DNA of 64,000 nt from Spongospora subterranea f. sp. subterranea. Lineage: Eukaryota > Endomyxa: Phytomyxea > Phytomyxea > Plasmodiophorida. Location: assembly GCA_049724395.1 (NCBI GenBank), contig JAUGWO010000082.1, forward strand, positions 1-64,000. The letters run 5' to 3'. Position numbers and translations under genes: made by a program. Of the stretch, positions 55,546 through 64,000 are shown one piece after another (position 1 is the first letter of the stretch; each line of letters begins with the position of its first letter). A model generated the notes under the pieces. It worked only from the letters and a program-made list of their open reading frames with translations. It did no database searches and had not been told where the DNA came from.

Positions 55546-55956
55546 ATGAGCCTATCACTATTCGACTTCCATCGCGATTTAGATCGTCAACTATTCGGCG
55601 GTGGACAAATGAAATCGGGTTCAACACCTCAGATGAAAATGGAGTTAAGAGAACAGGACAAGAACTATCAAGTCTCTGTTGAGGTTCCAGGAATTCCCAA
55701 AGAAGAGATCAAGCTGAGCGTTGACGGCGGCGTTTTAACTGTTTCAGCAGAACACAAAGAGCAACGGTCTGGTGAAAACAAAGAAGAACAAATTCACTTT
55801 TCAGAGCGCTCATATGGATATTCGTCTCGCTCGATTCGCCTTCCAAGAAATGTCAGCACTGAAAAGATTGGGGCAGAATACAAGAACGGAGTATTGACCA
55901 TTGAAATACCCAAAACAGACCCAAAAGCGGCTTCAAATTTTATCCAGATAAAGTAA
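55546..55956 (+). CDS. hsp20: Small heat-shock protein, Hsp20/alpha-crystallin, copy 2
   Basis: 136 residues, same length and architecture as copy 1. The differences are conservative: STPQMKMELREQDKNYQV in place of PTPQMKMELREYDKNFQV, and FIQIK in place of LIQIK at the end. All alpha-crystallin motifs are intact. It lies 1132 bp downstream of copy 1 and inside the same repeated unit of promoter, gene and 3' flank, so it arose by tandem duplication. Expression should be heat inducible like its neighbours. Confidence 0.97.
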   Translation: MSLSLFDFHRDLDRQLFGGGQMKSGSTPQMKMELREQDKNYQVSVEVPGIPKEEIKLSVDGGVLTVSAEHKEQRSGENKEEQIHFSERSYGYSSRSIRLPRNVSTEKIGAEYKNGVLTIEIPKTDPKAASNFIQIK

Positions 55957-56461
55957 AACAATAAAAATCCTTGTTTATAGATTTGAAATGAATGCTCTGT
56001 TCGGCGTGTAAAGAATGATGTTGAAAGTTCAGGTCTCGGATACGGCACATTCCGCATTCTCAACAAGTGTATGACAAAAATAACTGTAAACTTGAAAACG
56101 GTCCTTCAACATGCGGCTTTGAGACCACAACCTCCAGTTATGAACTGAAGCTCCTGTTTATTCGAATAGAACTAGATCTTCAAAGTGCCAACCAGAGAAA
56201 CGGTTTAACACGTGGCTGTTGAGGCAAACAACAGAACTAATGAGGTCAGCGTTATCATCAAGGATTATCAGTTTGAAAACAATAGTGACCTACACGCGAC
56301 TGTAGGAGTATCTAATTCGCAGGAAGATCATTTGCGACAAATCCTGATATCGCCATCAGTGCATGAAACATGCTATCTTAAACTCAATTAATGGATCAGA
56401 AATTACTGATGGACCATCAGAACTGTGCCCGCAATTGGGTGGTGCGGTTGACTGCACTGAC

Positions 56462-56565
56462 GGAATATTCTTCCGTCACTAGTGGTACCACATTACAGTC
56501 TATTTACGGAATGTTGTTCGACTGGGGTCAAGGAATATTCCACGATCTGAGTACCGACTATATAA
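56462..56565 (+). promoter_or_regulatory. Heat-shock promoter of Hsp20 copy 3
   Basis: GGAATATTCTTCC (56462-56474), GGAATATTCC (56532-56541) and TATATAA (56559-56565), spaced as in copies 1 and 2. Confidence 0.85.
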
Positions 56566-56648
56566 GGGAGAGAGACTGAACCAATATATTCATTATAATA
56601 ACAAACTAGCAATCAACACATCGTTTTCAGACCATCACTAGCAACATC

Positions 56649-57059
56649 ATGAGCCTATCACTATTCGACTTCCATCGCGATTTAGATCGTCAACTATTCG
56701 GCGGTGGACAAATGAAATCTGGTCCAACACCTCAGATGAAAATGGAGTTGAGAGAATATGACAAGAACTACCAAGTCTCTGTTGAGGTTCCAGGAATTCC
56801 CAAAGAAGAGATCAAGCTGAGCATCGATGGTGGCGTCCTAACTGTTTCAGCAGAACACAAAGAGCAACGGTCTGGTGAAAACAAAGAAGAACAAGTTCAT
56901 TTTTCAGAGCGATCATACGGATATTTATCTCGCTCGATTCGCCTTCCAAGAAATGTTAGCACTGAAAAGATTGGGGCCGAATACAAGAACGGGGTATTGA
57001 CCATTGAAATACCCAAAACAGATCCAAAAGCAGCCTCAAACTTTATCCAGATAAACTAA
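56649..57059 (+). CDS. hsp20: Small heat-shock protein, Hsp20/alpha-crystallin, copy 3
   Basis: 136 residues, intact. Substitutions against copy 1 include IKLSIDGG, SYGYLSRS and a final IQIN instead of IQIK; the I-x-I core is kept. It lies 1103 bp after copy 2. Its 3' flank diverges from that of copies 1 and 2 beyond about 57090, so the duplicated unit ends here. Function as in copy 1. Confidence 0.97.
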   Translation: MSLSLFDFHRDLDRQLFGGGQMKSGPTPQMKMELREYDKNYQVSVEVPGIPKEEIKLSIDGGVLTVSAEHKEQRSGENKEEQVHFSERSYGYLSRSIRLPRNVSTEKIGAEYKNGVLTIEIPKTDPKAASNFIQIN

Positions 57060-57363
57060 AACAATAAAACAAATGTTCCTTTTTATAGATTTGATTACCC
57101 ACTAATGAAGACATTGTTCGGCGATCAATATGAACTATATTATATTGGAGTCCCGGATACGGCCCAATCAGCACTTTCTTTTGAGAATTTCTCTGCGACA
57201 GACGCTGTGTTGACCTGCGAATACCGTAAACGCTGATGGATCAGCGAGATGGGCGGCGACTGATCGATTTGCAGAGTTTTGTCAGATACAGGCACTGGTG
57301 GAATAATCGTCTGTGAACGCTGGCATCACAATCTATTTATGGAATGTTTCTCACTGCGGATGA

Positions 57364-57373
57364 GGAATATTCC
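57364..57373 (+). promoter_or_regulatory. Heat-shock element before the degenerate Hsp20 copy
   Basis: GGAATATTCC retained; the TATA box is degraded to TACATAA (about 57391). Confidence 0.7.
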
Positions 57374-57462
57374 AAGAACCAAGTACCAATTACATAAGGC
57401 TGAGCGACTCCATAGAAACAACAAGCAATCAACACATCATTCAGACCATCTCTAGCAACATC

Positions 57463-57862
57463 ATGAGCCTATCACGATTCGACTTCCATCGCGATGTAGA
57501 TCGTCAACTCTTCGGCGGTAGACAAATGGGATGTGGTCCAACACCTCAGATGAACATGGAGTTGAGAGAATATGAAGGAATTGCCAAGTCTCTGTTGAGG
57601 TTCCGGGAATTCCCAAAGAAGAGATCAAGCTGAGCGTCGACGCCTAACTGTTTCAGCAGAACACAAAGAGCAACGGTCTGGTGAAAACAAAGAGCACATT
57701 CATTTCTCAGAGTGCTCATCAGTTATTCATCCCGCTTAATCCGTCTTCCAAAAAAAAGTCAGCGCTGCAAAAATCGGTGTACCGAATACAGAGAACGCGG
57801 TATTAACCATTGAAATACCCAAATTAGTTTTAACACGGCCTCCAATTTTATCCAGATCAAGT
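57463..57862 (+). pseudogene. Hsp20 degenerate copy 4
   Basis: It starts MSLSRFDFHRDVDRQLFGGR at the expected distance after a heat-shock element, then loses the frame soon after MELREYE. A short deletion removes the GGV codons of the alpha-crystallin start, and later indels disrupt the IEIPK region. The sequence remains recognisable to about 57862. It is an inactivated tandem duplicate. Confidence 0.9.
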
Positions 57863-59152
57863 AGAACACAAGGAAATCTCGATATCACATATCAATTGTG
57901 AAAACTTGAAACATAACTTCTATATAATTTTTCGAAAAAAACAGTCTATAGTTTGAAGTCCTCTAAACAGCCACGTTGGGATTGGCTGCCCTCGATGGTT
58001 ACAGTTCATGAGCGACCAACGAATCATATTTTGACAACTCGATTAATAGGGCAGAATAGATGTTTACCGTCAGGGCGTTGTTTCTTCTGATATGTTTTGA
58101 TATTACGGAAATCATGGTCAGGGGCGCATTATTCATCTGCTTTCGAATCGTATAACGATAAGAATTTCAGGTTCGTGAGCAATTCACGTTGACGATATTG
58201 AGATTGCAGCGATTCATGTCTGATAATAACTGGCGAACGCGTTCTACTTCATTTGTGCGGCTGATGACAATAATTCCAAGTTGATGTGTTTTTTTTACAA
58301 GGGCTTCAACATCATTGACGTCGCCATAAGCACAAAGTTGCTGCCAAAGGAGACATCGTTTCGTCTTGCAAAGACAAACATCATTACTTGATTTGACAAA
58401 ACCCTACCCAAGTTTATTAGACTCACAAAAAGTGTGGATATCGTGGCCGACATAATCAACCCACTGATTTGTTCTTCTCTACGATATGACAAGCAGGCAT
58501 GCAAATATTACATCAGAATAGGAAAGCGCCATCGTACGACGAAGCTATTCTTCTATAAATTTGAATTTAAAATCGATTAAACTCGCGACGTAAAAAAATA
58601 CTCGGGACTCAGTTCTGCAGCAAGAGACTGCTAATGTGTAGCATCATTTCATCAGCACAACACGAATGTCCTAGCCGTTTTAACGGCTGGGACACATTGT
58701 CAGAATCACTGGAATCCACTTACTTCAGCTTGGACAGAACGGAAAGGATGAAGCATGGGGTGTTGCACTTTACCACTAACTATAACGCCGTAGACGGCAA
58801 CGAAAACCCTCAAACCTCGACGAGTTTCATGAGGCAGAGCTGAGAGAGCTTCTTTTGACGATGGTTGCCTGCTTACGAAATACCTTCACGTGAAGCGGCG
58901 AATTACACTGATAACAATGAACCAGAATTGAACGAAGAAATCTTCAAGAAATAATCATGATTCACCAGGCAATGCAACTTGATAGAGATGTTGCACAATT
59001 CCGCCAAATCGCAGTAACTTGCTTCGTCGTTGAAAGCATGCTCAATTGCTGAGTTGGAGGTCGTTGGCCTTATAGGAGTGTTTCGTCTACGAACATTGAA
59101 ACAGTTGCTGAGTGCATGCTAAAATAATGAACTGTAATACGATAAAATAAAC
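57863..59152. other. Intergenic; weak frames and a dispersed repeat
   Basis: About 58180-58290 resembles the start of the 335-bp repeat at 37 kb. Frames at 58295-58504 (minus) and 58634-58843 (plus, preceded by TATAAAT near 58553) have no recognised domain. Confidence 0.35.
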
Positions 59153-60242
59153 CTATGTAGGTGGCGACACTTCTTTCTTGGCAACCTGAAGTTTACCGAT
59201 AGAAGAAAACTCAGTCATTGCTTGCCCGCTACCAACAACACCGACTCGACCGTCAACCGTGTCGGGACTTCTGAACATACTTTCTTTTTTAATTCCAAGC
59301 TTCTGTTTCTTGATGGCCGCTGAGTGAAAGGTTTGCCAAGTACTTTTCTTCCCCACCCGTTCGTCCTCCAGTTTTTTAAACCTATGAGTACTTTTAATTG
59401 CTTTGATTCGAGACCGTTTAGCTTTCTTTTGTGCTTCTGTATCGCTTGGCAGAATTTTCAATGCATCAGGAATTAGAGGTTTATCAAGCGACTCGTTGCT
59501 CGTCGCAGCATCTGATGCGCCCCGTTTTTTAGAAGCTGCTGTGAGTTTGATATTGTCAACAGATACCTACCATTTTATCAGGCAATTAACCCAAGAATAC
59601 AAAACAAAAGGTACCTGTCCAGAATGGCTATAATCGGTAAACATAACCGTTATCAAACCAGTATCGTCGATTGATTCTATTACGGCGTTATAAAACAGGC
59701 CGTCAGCCTCGTAAATTGCTCGAACTTTCATCTCTACCTCTAAATCACTTATGGTCACCTAAACATAATTCTAAGAATTGTCAATAACTTGGCAAAATCG
59801 GAAAACCTGTTTTTCTGGGCGCAGCGCCTTCGAGCTCAGTCCTGATTCTGTATTTCCATAATCAAGAAAAATTACGTCGTATTTGTTGTTTTCGCTCAAC
59901 GTGATCCTGGCACTATACCATTGCTGGTCCTGACTCCATCGTGCTGAACAGCGATCTCCAATTTTCCATGAATACGACGTCTAAAAACCCGCATTTAATA
60001 TCGAATTTAACCTGAAATGACAAATATATTACTCTATTTTGGGCCTGAGATATTGCCTGCTCCTGTTTTGTTCTAAGCGCCAAGAGATTCTTGGTCATCT
60101 CGATCACAGTAAGCAAATCCTCTCTCAGCTTCAAAAGGGTTTCATCTCCAGACTTAGTAAGCAGTAATGAATCCACAGAAACCAGACTTTGCCTATGCTC
60201 GGCGAGCTTGGCGGCCAGCTCCTCGACCGACTGCTGCGACAT
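59153..60242 (-). CDS. SPF30: Splicing factor SPF30 (SMNDC1-like) with two Tudor modules
   Basis: Exons 60242-60033, 59980-59807, 59758-59615 and 59566-59153 join in phase 0 across introns of 52, 48 and 48 nt, predicting 313 residues. The N-terminal helix (LLKLREDLLTVIEMTKNLLA) matches SMNDC1. A first Tudor domain reads YSWKIGDRCSARWSQDQQWY ... VIFLDYGNTE. A second follows: LEVEMKVRAIYEADGLFYNA ... TVMFTDYSHSGQVSVDNIKL. The basic C-terminal region has SRIKAIKSTHRFKKLEDE and the conserved KKESMFRSPDTVDGRVGVVG box. SPF30 is needed for tri-snRNP recruitment into the spliceosome, its Tudor domain binding symmetric dimethylarginine on Sm proteins. Animal and plant SPF30 as I know them have one Tudor; the second here is unusual. 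Confidence 0.93.
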
Positions 60243-60836
60243 TGCTGGTTAATCGATAATGGGGTGTGTACAGTATATTGAGAGCCGGTGAGTGAACGAC
60301 ACCCCGTGGCCGTAGACCAATAATCTCCGCAGAACACTCTCACTCTCCCCACCCAGATCAAGACAATATTGCCACAATGACTGACTGCTGTGCTGGTGGT
60401 ACCTACTACTGTACAGTGGTAGATACAGATAGGTGTGGTGGAGAAGGCCGCGTAGATCACCGATACACTGGCGGTAACGGGGCGATGGCTGCATTTGACC
60501 GGCCGTACATTGACCGGGTCATCGTGACCGGCCACACATTGATTGATTTGAACTACAAAACAACATTCGATAATGTCGTTTTTGTTTGCAAAGACATGAC
60601 AAATAAATTTACAAACGACTAGAAAGCGAATTTTTGTAGTTTATTTTTCTTTGATATGTCGTCTTTTGAAACCTGGCGTCGACGTGGAGATGTTGTTATT
60701 GAGTGAAATCCGGTCAGATGCTGTGGAATCCTGTCAGAGAATCGGTGTCCGTGACGGAGTTTGGGTCACGGTAGTCGTTTTTTTTTCATGATAATTTGAT
60801 ATCAAAAGAGGCCATAGTCGGGGACGTGCGACCGAC
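60243..60836. promoter_or_regulatory. Shared divergent promoter region of SPF30 and Elp1
   Basis: 594 bp separate the two start codons. No TATA box or HSE is apparent. Short frames on both strands are not credible genes. Confidence 0.5.
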
Positions 60837-63800
60837 ATGCGAAACCTAATTCGAACTGGCGAGTCGATCGCCAAGGTTGATTATGTCCCATATTCTGGCC
60901 ACATATCAATCGATTCCCCATCGTCCCATATATATTATGTCGCCATTCACGACGGTCTCCTGCATCTGATCCAGGTCTCCATGGGGGTCGATCAGGTCAC
61001 GGCCACGCCATTGTCGATGATCGATGCCGATTCCATCATCATTGCATTAGATTACCTGCCCGAGCTGGAGTCGGTCTGCATCATCACCGGATTTGGCGAT
61101 ATATTCAAGGTCGGAGTCCACTCCGAACCGGATGTTGTTGAACCGGTTGGGTCAATCGATGGCGGTATCAGTTCGGCCAGTTGGTCACCCGATCACGATC
61201 TATGCGTCATCACCACACACACATCACGATTAATCCTGTTATCGCAACAATGGGATCCCATCCTCGAAACCGACATCGACCTGATCGTGTCGTCGTTATC
61301 GTGGAAAGCGGACAGCATGACGTTTGCCGCGATCGGCGAGCGGTTGAGCGATGGGAAGCGCCATATTCAGATCTGGGATCGTTATGGATCACATATAGCC
61401 ACAACATTAGACTCGGATTTGCCATTCGACAGTCTGATTGGTCCAATCGCCTTCCGTCCATCTGGCGATATCATCACGGGTCCTGTTGTTCACGATGCTG
61501 GATCACAAGGGGTTCAGTGCCAAATGGTTATATTTGAGGGTGCCAACTGCCTTCGTCATGGCCAATGGACTCTGCCCCATTCACCGGATCACATCACGTC
61601 TGTTCAATGGAATGCAGACTCGTCATTGGTCGCGATCATCTCCAACACCGCCCTTCATATCTACCATCGCGCCAATTACCATTGGTATCTGAAGAGCGAG
61701 ATCAGGTGTAATCCAAGCGGGTTCACCTGGGATCCCGAGCTCCCATATCGAGCGATTATGTTCACCGATCATGTCACCATGAGGACGATGGTGTTTGATT
61801 GGGATACCTGTATATCCTCATGCGGTATTGCAGGGGTTATCGTAAGATACTGTCGCCATACCCTCGTCCTCTCTCTTACCTGTGTCTCCGAATTAGGATG
61901 GTGATTCGGTGCTGGTTACCCGCTTCGCTGAGGCTGTTGTCCCTCCTCCCATGTCCCTATTCCGCCTTCAGGCTAATTCGTCCATCTGCTCGATTGCGAT
62001 TTCATCCTCATCTGGCTCGTTAGCTGCTCTGCAATCGTGCGGTCGCGTATCGATTTTCGACTCGTTATCGTCTCGTAAGGCTGGCGCCATCATTCCTGCT
62101 GATAGGTCTTGGCCCATCGACTGTACGGGTTCATGGCGCCAGATCGAATGGCTGGGTGACCGTCACCTTGCTGTTCTGTCCAGCGATCATGGTGGCGATT
62201 CACTGATCGTCATCCCGATCGATGATACTTGCCAAGATCATATATCTATACGATTGGCCTCTCCCTGTTTACGAATAATCTCATACGCTGAGGATTGTAT
62301 CGCTGCACAACTCCACGACGGTCGGGTCCTGCGAATGTCGCCGGATCACGATCTCGTTCCTATTGGCGTTCTCCCATCGCCCTGTCCCAGGTTCTGTGTA
62401 GCGCCGGGGAACGTTTTAATCGGCCATGATTCCTATTCCAGACTCTACGTCAATACCGATATCTTATCTCATCAGTGCACGTCGATGTCGTTGTCGAATC
62501 CCAAGACTCTATTGTTCACCACATCCGGTCCCCAGCACGTCCTACACACATTGGAGTTGAACCAATCCACCTACAATATCAATTCCACTCACAGCCAGCG
62601 TCCTCTCGAACGTGGCGCCATCATCATCGCTGTTGTTCCCGATATGGATCGCGTTGTTATCCAGATGTTGCCTCGTGGCTCGCTCGAGACCATATACCCT
62701 CGCTCGCTTCTCCTCAAATCTATTGCGGTTTCGCTCAAGAACCGGTTGTGGTTGAAAACCTTCACAACCATGCGTCGTCATCGACTGGATTTCAACCTTT
62801 TATACGACGCCGGCCCTTCTATTTTTTCATTTCACGTTGACGAGTTCGTATCCCAAATCAACAATTCCAACTTTCTAACCGAGTTCCTGTCATCGCTAAC
62901 TGATATCAATACGCTCGACACCATTTACAAAGAGTTCGTCCCATTATCGTGTCAAGATCAGACCGACGACCGCACCGATCTATCGAGTCTTCAGTATCTC
63001 GGTGAGTCGTCCAACGTCACCGTCAGCTCGGTCCAGAGCGCCACAGCTCCGACAGCGACCGGGAAGATGAATCATATTTGCAAACTGGTCGGCGACGCCA
63101 TTGAGGGTATTCACGATAATGCCCATCTTGTTCACGCCCGTATCGCCTCATTCCTCAAACAAAATCCAGCACAGCTTGAGGAGGCTCTATGTCTCATCGC
63201 CAATCTCGAATCGTCCTCATCCAGGGCATCTGCCCTGAGGTTTGCCATGGCCGTCGTTGACGTCGATCTGCTGTTCGACGCCGCGCTTGGCACGTACAAT
63301 TTCGACCTGGTCGAGATGGTTGGAAAGGTATCGGATCGGGACCCGAAGGAGTATATGCCAATGCTCGACTCCCTTCGGCGACAATCTCCATTAATGCAAC
63401 GATATTCCATTGATTTGTCGCTGAAACGCGTCGATAAAGCTCTTCGTCATCTATCCCAAATGACGCCGGTACCTCTGGATCTGTGCCTATCGCTGATCAA
63501 GTCCCATCCTGAGCAGTTATTCCCGATCGCCTTCTCGTTGTTCCCATCTCCCCATATCCCTCTGCTCACCGCCTTTGCCGAATATTGCCCTGCTCACGAA
63601 GCCGGCCCTGTTTACGAGGCGGCCGACCTGCTGGAGCAGGCGCTGCTCTCTTACAAGACATGCGGGCAATGGCGACAAGCCATGAACCTGGCCTTCAGGC
63701 TGCGTATCGACACTAGCGATCTTGCTCGCGATTTGGCCGATTCCCTAGTTTCCACAACCACCAACGCAATGTGCGCCATTGACGGTGCACGATTACTTTC

Positions 63801-64000
63801 CGATTACTGTAATGATGTCGATGGAGCTGTATCGGTTCTGAGTCGTGCTCATCAATGGGAAGATGCCCTATTATTGGCGAGGTCCAAGGATCGGTCAGAT
63901 CTTGTTGAGTCTTGTGTCCGACCCCGTATGGACAGCGCTTTGCGAACTTGTTCCAAGGACTTGGCCGATGCGGTCAAACGATTCTCGTATTGCTGTTCCC
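60837..64000 (+). CDS. ELP1: Elongator complex subunit Elp1 (IKI3/IKBKAP), 3' end beyond the window
   Basis: Exon 1 runs 60837-61841 (335 codons). A 55-nt intron (61842-61896, GTAAGA...AATTAG) joins in phase 0 to an exon open to the window edge, giving 1036 visible residues of a family of about 1300. The N-terminus MRNL, SASWSPDHDLCVITT, SSLSWKADSMTFA and HITSVQWNADSSLVAI mark the two WD40 propellers. The intron is placed by the continuous VIDGDSVLVTRFAEAVVPPP, matching human [20 protein letters not shown]. Later DRDPKEYMPMLDSLRR and SLKRVDKALRHLSQM match the helical-repeat region. Elp1 is the scaffold and dimerising subunit of Elongator, which modifies wobble uridines (cm5U) in tRNA. The C-terminal dimerisation region lies outside the window. 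Confidence 0.97.

Noticed and set aside
57463-57862. Fourth functional Hsp20 gene
   Set aside because: The frame is lost shortly after the start and the alpha-crystallin core is disrupted.
60377-60622. Small genes in the SPF30/Elp1 intergenic region
   Set aside because: Frames are short, composition is not protein-like, and the region must hold two promoters.
1-64000. tRNA or rRNA genes
   Set aside because: I looked for B-box-like GGTTCGAATCC and rRNA-like blocks by eye and saw none that fold into a credible gene; a tRNA scan would be decisive.

Overview
The window is nuclear DNA of a eukaryote. Spliceosomal introns of about 46-61 nt can be placed by protein continuity in six host genes and in one transposase. 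The host proteins are eukaryotic machinery: Elongator subunit Elp1, splicing factor SPF30, a TRAIP-type RING E3, a GT61 glycosyltransferase, small heat-shock proteins and a tail of RNA polymerase III subunit RPC2. Small introns together with MULE, PIF/Harbinger, Crypton-like, LINE, Ty3/gypsy and Ty1/copia elements fit an early-diverging fungus or close relative. That placement is inference; no rRNA or other decisive marker is present.

Layout. 0-7 kb is mosaic, repeat-derived DNA with two Ty3/gypsy fossils, one folded into an inverted duplication. 7.2-8.85 kb is a three-exon GT61 gene. 9.3-11.6 kb holds PIF/Harbinger transposase fragments, a palindrome and a reverse-transcriptase scrap. 11.85-13.73 kb is a six-exon coiled-coil gene, 15.0-15.9 kb a C2H2 zinc-finger gene, and 16.3-17.6 kb (minus) a TRAIP-like RING/coiled-coil locus. 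18.5-21.95 kb is a truncated Ty3/gypsy element. 22.65-25.26 kb (minus) is a decayed tyrosine recombinase (Crypton-like). 25.42-28.52 kb is a MULE DNA transposon with terminal inverted repeats; its seven-exon transposase reads open from end to end. 29.3-30.6 kb is a copia fragment and 30.6-34.1 kb a minus-strand gypsy. 34.3-35.7 kb has small minus-strand genes including an ankyrin tail.

37.1-38.4 kb is a ~335-bp tandem repeat, followed by a 5'-truncated LINE (38.4-41.0 kb, minus) that abuts a decayed RPC2 tail. 42.1-44.0 kb carries unassigned small genes, two of them divergent and 26 bp apart. 44.1-48.3 kb is a minus-strand copia with very short LTRs. 48.447-52.543 kb is bounded by PIF/Harbinger-type inverted repeats and TTA duplications and carries a Myb/SANT-like gene, a transposase 3' part and large internal inverted repeats. 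53.5-57.9 kb is a tandem array of Hsp20 genes: three intact, one degenerate and one partial, with repeated heat-shock elements and TATA boxes. 59.15-60.24 kb (minus) is SPF30 with two Tudor modules. Elp1 starts at 60.837 kb and runs off the right edge.

The clean host genes are informational (splicing, tRNA wobble modification by Elongator, DNA-damage ubiquitination) or stress related. Most remaining DNA is transposon-derived and repeatedly rearranged by inversion and nesting. The best candidates for closer study are the intron-bearing, apparently complete MULE and the 4.1-kb Harbinger-type element.
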